From contig JAXLYO010000003.1 of the NCBI GenBank assembly GCA_046351415.1, positions 496,001-560,000 on the forward strand: a stretch of 64,000 nucleotides of DNA. The letters run 5' to 3'. The notes beneath the pieces are model-generated. The model was not told the origin of the DNA. It ran no database searches and saw only the letters and a list, made by a program, of their open reading frames with translations. The number at the start of each line of letters is the position of its first letter. Position 1 is the first letter of the stretch. Source of the DNA: JABFRG01 sp046351415. Lineage in GTDB: Bacteria; Myxococcota_A; Polyangia; Polyangiales; Polyangiaceae. Positions 50,809-58,484 of the stretch are shown in pieces. A program made the translations under genes and the position numbers.

Positions 50809-51722
50809 GGTCGCTTGCTCGCCGTATCGGAAGAAGATGTGTCGTAGGCACAGCGAAACCCCACGTATTCGGTGCGCGCTGTTTGGAAGAATCGCCGAGA
50901 GGCGCCGCGTGTCGCATCTGCAGGGTCGCGAAAGGAGCCTCCGCGGACAACGTGGAACGTGCCGGTCGGTGCGCCCTTGGGGTCCGTCACGTCTTGATCG
51001 GAATAGCCGAAGCCGTCTTCGTCGATCATGTAGAAGTCCCACACCCATTCGGCGACGTTGCCTGCCAGATCGACGATGCCTTCAGGGGTCGTGCAGCCGG
51101 GAAGGGCGCCGACGGGGGCAAGGTAGAGGAATCCGTCGCGACCGTCCGTGTCGTCTCTCGAGCGCGAGCCCTGATTGCATACGCGGGGATTGTGGAGATT
51201 GCCGTAGGGAAAGGCGCGGCGATGAGTGCCGCGAGCCGCGAATTCCCATTCGGCTTCGCTGGGCAACCGTCCTCCGGCGAAGCTGCAGTAGCGCACGGCG
51301 TCTTCCCAGCGAACGTGCGTGACCGGGAAGTCAGGCCGATCGTAGCGAGCGTCACCCCGTGGAAAGCTCGCGGGGGAACAGCTGCCAGCGCGCGTGCAGT
51401 TGTCGTAGGCCTCTACGGTCACCTCCGTACGGTCGAGTTCGAAAGCGGAGAGGGTCACGCGATGGACGCGCCCTTCGGCCTTGAAGTTTGGCAGGAGCGC
51501 ATCGCAAACGTTGCCCTGGACTTCGCGTGAGCAGAGGACTCGGGCTTGCTCGATTTCTTCCGGAGTCGAACCCATCACGAACCGCGCGGGCCCAAGGCGG
51601 ACGCGCGAAGGCTTGGGAGCATGAACGACGATGTACGACGACGCTGCCCCCGACGCGCTCTCGGGCGGGGGCGCCCAGAGAAACGACGTCGTCATGGCAA
51701 AGGCGAGCGAAGCGCGAATCAT
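50805..51722 (-). CDS. exported SUMF1/FGE-fold protein lacking the catalytic cysteines
   Basis: This 305-residue protein has an N-terminal signal-like stretch (RASLAFAMTTSFLWA). It carries the formylglycine-enzyme fold: RFVMGSTPEEIEQAR, HRVTLSAFELDRTEVTVEAY, FPVTHVRWEDAVRYCSFAGG, RLPSEAEWEFAARG, GNVAEWVWDFY and VRGGSF. In true formylglycine-generating enzymes the segment after RGGS contains two copper-binding cysteines. Here it reads RGGSFRDPADATRGASRRFF, with none. It is therefore more likely a binding or structural SUMF1 domain. It overlaps pdhC by 4 nt (ATGA). Confidence 0.85.
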   Translation of the reverse strand: MIRASLAFAMTTSFLWAPPPESASGAASSYIVVHAPKPSRVRLGPARFVMGSTPEEIEQARVLCSREVQGNVCDALLPNFKAEGRVHRVTLSAFELDRTEVTVEAYDNCTRAGSCSPASFPRGDARYDRPDFPVTHVRWEDAVRYCSFAGGRLPSEAEWEFAARGTHRRAFPYGNLHNPRVCNQGSRSRDDTDGRDGFLYLAPVGALPGCTTPEGIVDLAGNVAEWVWDFYMIDEDGFGYSDQDVTDPKGAPTGTFHVVRGGSFRDPADATRGASRRFFQTARTEYVGFRCAYDTSSSDTASKRP

Positions 51723-53173
51723 CAGCCAGTGAGGATCCTGAGCGGACGTTCGATGAGTGCTCGAAGTTCGGCGAGAAACGCCGCGCCGACCGCACCATCG
51801 ATCACGCGGTGATCGCAGGAGAGGGTCATGGAGAGCTTCATCCCCGGCACGACGGCCCCGTCTTTCACCATGGGCTCGTCGCGCACTTGGCCGACCGCCA
51901 AGATGGCGCCTTCGGGTGGATTGATGACCGCTGAAAACGAATCGATGCCGAACATGCCGAGGTTCGAAATCGAGAACGTGCCTTCCTGCATTTCTTCGGG
52001 GCGAAGCTTCTTCTGCCGAGCCCTCGAGGCGAGTTCGCGGACCTCCTTCGCGATGGCCACGATGCTCTTTTGGTCGGCGTTGCGAATGACGGGGGTAACG
52101 AGACCGTCGGCGACGGCGACGGCGACCGAGATGTCGACGCGCTTGTGTACGAGGAGCGCCTCGGCCGTGTAGGTTGCGTTGCACTCGGGCACGCGGACGA
52201 GCGCAACGGCACATGCCTTGATCAAGATGTCGTTCAGGCTCACCTTGAGCGGCTTCTCGTCGGGTGCGCCCTCCTTCGACTTCGGTGCATCTGCGGCGAG
52301 CTCTGCGTTCACGTGTTCCCGAAGGGCCGACAACTCACCGGCATCGACATCGATCGTCAAATAGAAGTGCGGAACATTTTGCTTGGATTCCGTGAGGCGT
52401 CTCGCAATCGTCTTTCTCATTGGCGAGAGCGGTCGCACTTCGGGGGCTGCGAGCGCCGCGTGGCCCGACGTCGTGATGCCAGCACCTGGAACACGAGCGA
52501 GGCCCTTTTCGCCGGAACCGGCACGCTGCTTCAAAGCTTCGACGTCGCTCGGTGCGAGACGACCATGCGGTCCCGTGGGAGAGGCCTCCGAGAGATCGAC
52601 GCCGAGGTCGCGGGCCATCTTACGAATGAAAGGCGAGGCAAGCACTTGGGTTGCATCACCACTCGGACGCTCGCCCTCTCGTTCGGTACGGGTCAGAATC
52701 GACCCGGTGTGCTTGGGAGGCGCTCCGGCGGGAGCTGTATTCCCGGAGGCTTTGGGAGGCACCGGCGCCTTCGATGCCTCGGCGGGAGCGGGGGCAGGTT
52801 TCGGAGGGGAGACCTCCGCCGGTTCTCCCTTTTCAGCCGTCTCCTCCTTCTTTGGCTCGGGGGCGGCGGGGCTTGCAGCTCCTGCGGGCGCCGCACCGCC
52901 GCCGGCCTGCTTCAGCAGTTCGGAGATGTCTTCCCCCGCGCTACCGAGGATCGCGACGGGCTGCCCGAGTCGTACCGTACTGCCCGGGGGCACGAGTAGC
53001 TTCAGGAGCGTGCCTGCGTCGAAGCTTCGAAACTCCATGGTCGCCTTGTCGGTCTCCACGTCTGCAAGCACGTCGTCGACGGCGATGGTGTCGCCCTCCT
53101 TCTTGTGCCAAGCAGAGAGAAGTCCTTCCTCCATGGTCGGAGAGAGCTTGGGCATATCGAGAAGCTTCGCCAT
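51722..53173 (-). CDS. pdhC: dihydrolipoamide acetyltransferase (E2) of pyruvate dehydrogenase
   Basis: This 483-residue E2 has three parts. The lipoyl domain (1-75) has the ETDKATMEF hairpin and Lys43 as lipoylation site. A Pro/Ala/Glu-rich hinge leads to the E1/E3-binding domain around LASPFIRKMARDLGVDLSEA. The catalytic domain runs from about residue 230 with LSCDHRVIDGAVG, whose His and Asp are the acetyltransfer residues. It transfers acetyl groups to CoA in the pyruvate dehydrogenase complex. The start ATG 53173 is 4 nt after pdhB. No E3 gene is present in the window. LipA (39240-40361) would supply the cofactor. Confidence 0.95.
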   Translation of the reverse strand: MAKLLDMPKLSPTMEEGLLSAWHKKEGDTIAVDDVLADVETDKATMEFRSFDAGTLLKLLVPPGSTVRLGQPVAILGSAGEDISELLKQAGGGAAPAGAASPAAPEPKKEETAEKGEPAEVSPPKPAPAPAEASKAPVPPKASGNTAPAGAPPKHTGSILTRTEREGERPSGDATQVLASPFIRKMARDLGVDLSEASPTGPHGRLAPSDVEALKQRAGSGEKGLARVPGAGITTSGHAALAAPEVRPLSPMRKTIARRLTESKQNVPHFYLTIDVDAGELSALREHVNAELAADAPKSKEGAPDEKPLKVSLNDILIKACAVALVRVPECNATYTAEALLVHKRVDISVAVAVADGLVTPVIRNADQKSIVAIAKEVRELASRARQKKLRPEEMQEGTFSISNLGMFGIDSFSAVINPPEGAILAVGQVRDEPMVKDGAVVPGMKLSMTLSCDHRVIDGAVGAAFLAELRALIERPLRILTG

Positions 53174-53177
53174 CGGA

Positions 53178-54215
53178 CTACTCCTTTCCTTTCGCTTCGC
53201 CGTCGGCGGTGTTTGCCTTGGCTTGGGGGAGCGAGCCACTTCGCGCGAGAAGGCGCTTCACCGTATCGACGATGCGCGGCGTTTGCGGCATGCAGTATTG
53301 CTCGAGCTTCGCGTTGTACGGCATGGGGACGTCGAGCGTCGTGACGCGAAGTACCGGCGCCATGAGTGAATCGAATGCGAGGCGCTGCACGCGGTCGGCT
53401 ACTTCCGCACCGACGCCCCCGTAGGGCCACCCTTCGTGCACCACCACGCAGTGATGCGTCTTCCACACGGAAGCGATGAGCGTTTCTTCGTCGAGTGGAC
53501 GCAAAGAGCGCAGGTCAACCACCTCGACATCGATGCCTTCCTTCGCCAGGAGCTCGGCCGCCTCGAGAGCGAGGTGCGTCATGCGTGAGTAGGCAACGAG
53601 CGTGAGGGCCGTACCTTTGCGGACGACGTTGGCTTTGCCGAGCGGGACGATGACATCGCCTTCGGGGACGTCACCTTTGACTGAATAGAGTGTCTCCGAC
53701 TCCATGACGAGAACCGGATTGTTGTCGCGAATGGCCGCTTTGAGCATGCCTTTGGCGTCCGCCGGAAAAGCCGGCGCGATGACCTTCAAGCCTGGGACTG
53801 TCGCGTAGAAGTGCTCCATGGCGTGGCTGTGCTGTGAACCCACCTGCCGCGCGCTCGCATTCGGTCCGCGGAGCACCATCGGGCAGCTGAACTGGCCACC
53901 AGACATCTGCCGCATCTTGGCTGCGTTGTTCAAAATCTGATCGAAGGCGATTGCGGAGAAATTCCAAGTCATGAACTCCACGATGGGGCGAAGACCCACC
54001 ATCGCTGCTCCTACCGCGATGCCGGTGAAGCCCGCCTCGGCAATCGGCGTGTCGAGCACGCGCTTCGGCCCGAACTTCTCGAGGAGGCCCTCGGTCACTT
54101 TGTAGGCGCCTTGGTAGTGGCCCACTTCTTCACCCAGGAGAAAGACGTTCTCGTCCTTCTCCATCTCTTCTTGCATCGCTTCACGAAGCGCTTCTCGGTA
54201 ACGCATGTTGGGCAT
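53178..54215 (-). CDS. pdhB: pyruvate dehydrogenase E1 component, beta subunit
   Basis: The 345-residue E1-beta begins RYREALREAMQEEMEKDENV, with GEEVGHYQGAYKVTEGL, then AEAGFTGIAVGAAMVGLRPI and FMTWNFSAIAFDQI. The C-terminal domain has VPLGKANVVRKGTALTLVAY and VVHEGWPYGGVGAEVADRV. With E1-alpha it forms the thiamine-diphosphate decarboxylase of the complex. It lies 15 nt downstream of pdhA. The extended C-terminal tail (SLPQAKANTADGEAKGKE) is charged and probably disordered. Confidence 0.96.
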   Translation of the reverse strand: MPNMRYREALREAMQEEMEKDENVFLLGEEVGHYQGAYKVTEGLLEKFGPKRVLDTPIAEAGFTGIAVGAAMVGLRPIVEFMTWNFSAIAFDQILNNAAKMRQMSGGQFSCPMVLRGPNASARQVGSQHSHAMEHFYATVPGLKVIAPAFPADAKGMLKAAIRDNNPVLVMESETLYSVKGDVPEGDVIVPLGKANVVRKGTALTLVAYSRMTHLALEAAELLAKEGIDVEVVDLRSLRPLDEETLIASVWKTHHCVVVHEGWPYGGVGAEVADRVQRLAFDSLMAPVLRVTTLDVPMPYNAKLEQYCMPQTPRIVDTVKRLLARSGSLPQAKANTADGEAKGKE

Positions 54216-54230
54216 AGGTTTCGCGCTTTC

Positions 54231-55241
54231 TCAGGCCGAGAACGGTCCGTCGTAGGTTGTGGGTTCGAGGATGGAGGCTTCCGGTTCCGGGCTCTCTTCT
54301 GCAAAACGAATGGAGGCTTGGACCTTCGCTTCGACGACCTCCTCGGCCTTCTTCACGTCTTCCTCGGATACCTTTTGCTCCGAAAGGCGCTTCCTCGCGA
54401 TCTGCAGCGGATCGCGCTGTTTGCGTTCCTCGATCTCTTGCGGTGTTCGATACTTGCCGGGGTCGCTCATCGAGTGACCGCGATAGCGGTAGGTGCGCGC
54501 TTCGAGGAGGGAGGGGAGTGACTCCTCGCGGGCTCGTTTGACCGCTTCGCCAATGCGAGCCTTCACGTGATCGACGTCGTGTCCCTCGAAGCTCTCACCG
54601 TAGATGCCGTATCCGGAGGCCTTCTTCGAGACGTCCGGGACGGACATGGTGCGCTCGAGCGGCGTGCCCATCGAATACTCGTTGTTCTCGCAGATGAACA
54701 CGATGGGCAGCTTCCAGAGCGCGGCGAGCGACACGCCTTCGTGAAAGCCCTGGATGGACACCGCGCCCTCGCCGAAGAAGCAAAGCGTGACGCGCTTGTC
54801 GCCTCGATACTTGGATGCGAAGGCAGCGCCGGCACCGAGCGGGATGTGACTGCCGACGATGCCGTGGCCGCCGAGCATGCCGCGCTTCGCGTCGAACATG
54901 TGCATCGAGCCGCCGAGGCCACCAGAGCAGCCCGTCTTTTTGCCATAGAGCTCGGCCATCAGTGCTTCGGGCTCCATGCCTTTGGCAAGGGCGAGTCCGT
55001 GATCGCGGTAGGTCGTGACGACGTAGTCGTTCGGCTCGAGTGCGGCGACCGCACCCGTCGCAATGGCCTCCTGGCCAATGTAGAGATGCAGGAAGCCACC
55101 GATCTTGCCTTGGGCGTACGCGCGCGCTGCCTCTTCTTCGATCCTCCGGATGAGGAGCATGGCGCGATACAGGTCGAGCAGGGAGCTTTGGGGGGTCGGC
55201 GCAGGAATGGCCTCGGTCTTGCTTAGCTTGCCGTCACTCAT
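54231..55241 (-). CDS. pdhA: pyruvate dehydrogenase E1 component, alpha subunit
   Basis: The 336-residue E1-alpha has the thiamine-diphosphate motif GEGAVSIQGFHEGVSLAALW ending in ENN, a region with GGLGGSMHMFDAKRGMLGGHG, and the phosphorylation-loop-like YRYRGHSMSDPGKYRT. It decarboxylates pyruvate and passes the acetyl group to lipoyl-E2. It is the first gene of the minus-strand run pdhA-pdhB-pdhC-SUMF1-phosphoesterase and diverges from the exported protein at 55622 across a 380-bp region with palindromes. Confidence 0.96.
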   Translation of the reverse strand: MSDGKLSKTEAIPAPTPQSSLLDLYRAMLLIRRIEEEAARAYAQGKIGGFLHLYIGQEAIATGAVAALEPNDYVVTTYRDHGLALAKGMEPEALMAELYGKKTGCSGGLGGSMHMFDAKRGMLGGHGIVGSHIPLGAGAAFASKYRGDKRVTLCFFGEGAVSIQGFHEGVSLAALWKLPIVFICENNEYSMGTPLERTMSVPDVSKKASGYGIYGESFEGHDVDHVKARIGEAVKRAREESLPSLLEARTYRYRGHSMSDPGKYRTPQEIEERKQRDPLQIARKRLSEQKVSEEDVKKAEEVVEAKVQASIRFAEESPEPEASILEPTTYDGPFSA

Positions 55242-55621
55242 GAGAGGTCTTTCCGGTTTAGGGCGAATCGGGCCGAACCGCGAGTGCTAAATTGCATAGG
55301 AGAATCGAATAGATGCGCCGGATTCGCCCGCATGTACGGCCCGGCAAAAGGCGTGCCTGGATGCGGCTGGACCGGCCTTGTCCGTCTACATGTATGGAGC
55401 ACGCGCGTGCTCACTCTAGAAAGCGCACAAATCGAACGGGCCGTTGGACTTTTTCGGTCACAGAAGCGTCTATCTCTCGCACACTCGATGAGGACGTTGT
55501 CCTCCTCTTCTTGGGTCCCCGCCCAAGACGATGACGAAAGAAACGCACTCCCCACGGGAACTTTTGAACGCCGATGCTTTCAAGCATCAGGCAACCAGCG
55601 AAAAGGAAGAAGGATACGGCG
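55242..55621. other. 380-bp divergent intergenic region with palindromes
   Basis: I see no gene here. It should contain the promoters of the pdh operon (minus) and the exported protein (plus). Visible structures are TACATGTA (55387-55394), a 16-bp perfect palindrome (55397-55412), a hairpin TCTTGGG/CCCAAGA (55510-55516, 55523-55529) that resembles the repeats after 56357, and a hairpin around GATGCT-TTCA-AGCATC (55573-55588) in the leader of the plus-strand gene. Confidence 0.5.
55397..55412. promoter_or_regulatory. 16-bp perfect palindrome, candidate operator
   Basis: GAGCACGCGCGTGCTC is fully self-complementary and lies about 155 bp from the pdhA start and 210 bp from the exported-protein start. 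The 8-bp palindrome TACATGTA is 2 nt to its left. Two adjacent palindromes in a divergent control region suggest dimeric regulator binding. A metabolite-responsive repressor of pdh genes would be one fitting role, though no regulator gene is nearby. Confidence 0.4.
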
Positions 55622-56356
55622 ATGAAGAGCACCCACAAGGCGGCATGGATGATGGTGGCAGCAGCGGCACTCGTGGCTCCCTTGTTCGTCTCGGGTGACG
55701 CAGAGGCTTGTGGCGGCGAGATGTTCCGCGAGAGCATCCAGCGTTCGCCGAAGCCGCTTCCGCCGGCCCTCGTGGCGAAGGCAGAGAAGTCGCTCGACGA
55801 AGGCAAGGGCGACGCGGCCCTCGTGTCGGCGCTCCAAGCTTATCCGACGCTCGCCAAGGCGAATCCGGGCAAGGACGCGATGATGAACCGTGCGCTCCGC
55901 CTCGCAGCGATGGCGACCATCCGCAGCGGCGGCGAGCAGAGCGTCATGGGCGCGAAGGCCCCCGTTTCGTACATCGACTACGACTACGGTCGCGAAGTGA
56001 ACGTGCCCGCGAAGCTCGTCGCGCCGAAGACACAGGAAGAACGCGCCGCACGTCTCGAGTGGGCCATCAAGACCCTCCGCGCGCTACACGAGCAGAACCC
56101 GACGAACGTGACGGTCGAAGGCGACCTCGGAGAGGCGCTCGCGACGGTGCCGGAGCACGAGGAAGAAGCGCTCACGAAGCTCTCGGCACTTGCGGACAAG
56201 GACCTTCTCGGTAGCCCGCAAGCGTACAGCGCGCTCGCGAAGCTCCGCTTCCGCGCGGGTCTCACGAAGAAGAGTGTCGAAGCGCTCCAGCGTTGCAACG
56301 CGATGTCGGCCAAGCCCGGCGCCTGCGGTCCGCAGCTGCCGACCAATCCTGCCTGA
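55622..56356 (+). CDS. exported protein with TPR-like helices
   Basis: This 244-residue protein has a signal peptide (MVAAAALVAPLFVSGDAEA) and then CGGEMFRE, a small Cys pair at the mature N-terminus. The body is helical: LVAKAEKSLDEGKGDAALV, MMNRALRLAAMATIR, AIKTLRALHEQNPTNVTVEG, HEEEALTKLSALADKD and AYSALAKLRFRAGLTKKSVE, consistent with short TPR-like repeats. I recognise no named family. GAAGGAAGAAGG about 10-20 nt upstream gives a strong ribosome-binding site. Followed immediately by the hairpin repeat array. Confidence 0.75.
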   Translation: MKSTHKAAWMMVAAAALVAPLFVSGDAEACGGEMFRESIQRSPKPLPPALVAKAEKSLDEGKGDAALVSALQAYPTLAKANPGKDAMMNRALRLAAMATIRSGGEQSVMGAKAPVSYIDYDYGREVNVPAKLVAPKTQEERAARLEWAIKTLRALHEQNPTNVTVEGDLGEALATVPEHEEEALTKLSALADKDLLGSPQAYSALAKLRFRAGLTKKSVEALQRCNAMSAKPGACGPQLPTNPA

Positions 56357-56402
56357 GGGGGGGGCACCCCCTCTCTATGGAGCCGTGCTCCATAGAGTCT
56401 CT
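56357..56402. repeat. REP-like hairpin unit 1
   Basis: A G-run and CACCCCC lead to CTCTATGGAGC (56373-56383) and its exact complement GCTCCATAGAG (56387-56397) around the loop CGT, ending TCTC. The same unit returns at 56415. The first base follows the stop codon of the preceding gene directly, so it may double as its transcript end. Confidence 0.8.
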
Positions 56403-56414
56403 CCCGCATTCTTT

Positions 56415-56460
56415 GGGGGGTTCACCCCCTCTCTATGGAGCGGAGCTCCATAGAGTCTCA
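56415..56460. repeat. REP-like hairpin unit 2
   Basis: GGGGGG, TTCACCCCC, then CTCTATGGAGC (56431-56441) and GCTCCATAGAG (56445-56455) around loop GGA, ending TCTC. The arms are identical to unit 1 while the loop differs, as expected for a mobile or recombining palindromic repeat family with conserved stem. The unit spacing is 58 nt. Confidence 0.8.
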
Positions 56461-56466
56461 CCCCGA

Positions 56467-56489
56467 GTTTTGGGTCCCGAGCCCAAAAC
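56467..56489. repeat. third palindrome of the array
   Basis: GTTTTGGG (56467-56474) and CCCAAAAC (56482-56489) form an 8-bp stem with loop TCCCGAG. Related TTGGGTCCC...CCCAA sequence occurs at 55510-55529. CGCATTCTTTGGG appears at both 56405 and 56509 around the array. Confidence 0.65.
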
Positions 56490-56575
56490 GTTCTTTGGGG
56501 GCTTTGCCCGCATTCTTTGGGCTCGAGGGTTGTTGTTCGTAGTGGCGAAACTTTCGGTAAGCTCACGCGCTGACG

Positions 56576-57859
56576 ATGAAGCGAACTAGTCCAAAACGTA
56601 TCGTTCAGGTCCTTGGGGTTCTCGCTCTTTTCGTTGCGTATGCTTGCAAGGAGAAGCCAAAGCCTCCTCCGGACGTGCAGCCCACGGCCACGGCGGCGCC
56701 GAGTGCAACGCTCGCTGCTCCTTCGTCGGATGTGCCGGGGAATGCGGAGCTGGGGAAAGCGCTCGTCGCCGAGCATCAGTGTAATCGCTGTCATGAGGGC
56801 ACGGGGCTCGCTGCCGCTCCTCCGGCGCAGCAGTGCGTGCAGTGCCATCGGGACATCGCGGACGGGAAGTTCAATGCACCGGCGGCTTCGCTCGCGAAGT
56901 GGAAACCGGTGATCGCTCCTCTGACGGAGGTGCCTTCGTTCGTGGGAGCGGGAGCGCGCTTCAAGCGCAGCGCGATCGAAAATTATCTGCTCCAGCCACA
57001 CGACCTTCGACCGAAGATGACGCAGCTGATGCCGCGGCTCGCTCTCACGCGACAAGAGGCCCGCCACATTGCAGCGTATCTCGTGCCCGACGAGACGAAA
57101 GCTGCCGTGGACGAGAAGCCCACCGGTGACGTGTCCAAAGGACGCACGGTGCTCGACACGAAGGGATGTGGAAGCTGTCACGCATTCTCCGGCGTTGCGC
57201 AGCTCCAGGGCTCGGCGATTCCCGTCACGGTCGACGCGAAGACGATGGCACGTGCGACTGTGCTCGCGCCCGATCTCCGCTACGCGCGCGATCGCATGAC
57301 GACGGCGCAGCTCGAAAACTGGCTACGCTCGCCACACAAGGTCAAAGCCGACACGACGATGCCCGACATCCCGCTTACGGACGCTGAAGTCAAAGACGCG
57401 GCGAGCTACATCCTCGCGGCCGAGCTCTCGCCCAAGGGTTCGGTGGCGCCCTTCGTGCGGCTGCCGGTGCTCACGCGGAAAGTGACGTTCGAAGAGGTCG
57501 ACAAGAAAGTGCTCCATCGCACGTGTTGGCACTGCCACTCGGACCCAGACTTCGCGATCGGCGATGGGGGTCCCGGCAATTCCGGCGGCTTCGGGTTCAA
57601 GCCTCGCGGGCTCAATCTCGCAAGCTACGAGGGGGTCTCCGCGGGCCTTCTCGACAAGGGCGGTCAGCGCGCGAGTGTGTTCGCGAAAGGTGGTCCCGAC
57701 CAGCTCCCGCTCATGATTCGGAGCCTCGTGGCTCGCCACAACGAGGAAGCGGGCGCTCCGACCGGCGAGGTTCGTGGTATGCCTCTCGGCATGCCGCCCC
57801 TCACCGCGGAAGAAATCCAGCTGGTCGATACGTGGGTCGCGCAAGGGAGACCGAAATGA
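56576..57859 (+). CDS. exported tetraheme c-type cytochrome
   Basis: This 427-residue protein has a signal peptide ending in YAC (lipobox-like, Cys24) and a Pro/Ala linker. It has four CxxCH heme sites: CNRCH (Cys69), CVQCH (Cys87), CGSCH (about 198) and CWHCH (about 317). The first two are close together. The third lies in a second domain, and the fourth in a third domain with GGFGFKPRGLNLASYEG. It resembles fused class I cytochromes that shuttle electrons in the periplasm. The thioredoxin lipoprotein gene overlaps its stop codon, which suggests joint function. Confidence 0.88.
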   Translation: MKRTSPKRIVQVLGVLALFVAYACKEKPKPPPDVQPTATAAPSATLAAPSSDVPGNAELGKALVAEHQCNRCHEGTGLAAAPPAQQCVQCHRDIADGKFNAPAASLAKWKPVIAPLTEVPSFVGAGARFKRSAIENYLLQPHDLRPKMTQLMPRLALTRQEARHIAAYLVPDETKAAVDEKPTGDVSKGRTVLDTKGCGSCHAFSGVAQLQGSAIPVTVDAKTMARATVLAPDLRYARDRMTTAQLENWLRSPHKVKADTTMPDIPLTDAEVKDAASYILAAELSPKGSVAPFVRLPVLTRKVTFEEVDKKVLHRTCWHCHSDPDFAIGDGGPGNSGGFGFKPRGLNLASYEGVSAGLLDKGGQRASVFAKGGPDQLPLMIRSLVARHNEEAGAPTGEVRGMPLGMPPLTAEEIQLVDTWVAQGRPK

Positions 57860-58464
57860 AATTCGCCATCGCATGCGTCGCATCGGCGCTGCTTTTTGCG
57901 CTCGGCGCCTCGAGCGCGGCTTGCAACAGTCGCCCTGCGACGGTGCCTTCCGACACGCCGACTTCGCAAAACGCAGGGTCCGTTGCTCCGCCCTCGTCGA
58001 CGCCGCCGGCCTATACGCTCTCCATCGTCACGCCGCCGCCCGTTGCGACGCCTCCGGTGTCGCCGCCTTCGGGCTCGGCGTCGAACGCGAAGGTTCGCGT
58101 TGTCGAGTTGAACCAAGAAGGCGACCTGCCTTCGCTCGTGCGCGCGGCCAACGTTCGCGCCAAGGAAGAGCATCGCACGCTCGTCGTGTACGTCGGCGCC
58201 GACTGGTGTCCGCCTTGCAAAGCATTCCACGAAGCACTCATGAAGGGCGAGCTCGACGAGAAGTTTCCGAACATGACGGTGCTCATGGTCGACCTCGATG
58301 CGAACCGCGAACGTGTGCTCTCGGCGGGCTACGGTTCGAAGTACATCCCGTTCTTCGCGGTCCCGGGGCCCGACGGTCGAAAGGCCAAGGGTTTCGAAGT
58401 CTCGACGCTCAAGAAAGATCAGGCGATGGCCGAGATCATCGCGGGCCTCAAGAAGTTCATGTAG
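57856..58464 (+). CDS. thioredoxin-fold lipoprotein
   Basis: This 202-residue lipoprotein has a signal with lipobox SSAAC (Cys23) and a Pro/Ser/Thr linker to about residue 80. A thioredoxin domain follows with VVYVGADWCPPCKAFHEAL, active-site Cys118 and Cys121 (WCPPC), and the cis-Pro region YIPFFAVPGPDG. It belongs to the DsbD-gamma/TlpA-like periplasmic reductases used in cytochrome c maturation or disulfide handling. The ATGA overlap with the cytochrome gene supports a role in keeping the CxxCH cysteines reduced for heme attachment. Confidence 0.88.
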   Translation: MKFAIACVASALLFALGASSAACNSRPATVPSDTPTSQNAGSVAPPSSTPPAYTLSIVTPPPVATPPVSPPSGSASNAKVRVVELNQEGDLPSLVRAANVRAKEEHRTLVVYVGADWCPPCKAFHEALMKGELDEKFPNMTVLMVDLDANRERVLSAGYGSKYIPFFAVPGPDGRKAKGFEVSTLKKDQAMAEIIAGLKKFM

Positions 58465-58484
58465 AGCGCGCGTCGATCGAGCGA

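Noticed and set aside
50805..51722. Formylglycine-generating enzyme
   Set aside because: The SUMF1 fold is clear, but the two active-site cysteines are replaced, so it was called a SUMF1-domain protein and not an active FGE.
56357..56575. Coding of a small protein across the repeat array (open frame to 56589)
   Set aside because: The frame translates the palindromes and has no start context or family likeness; the hairpin structure explains the region better.
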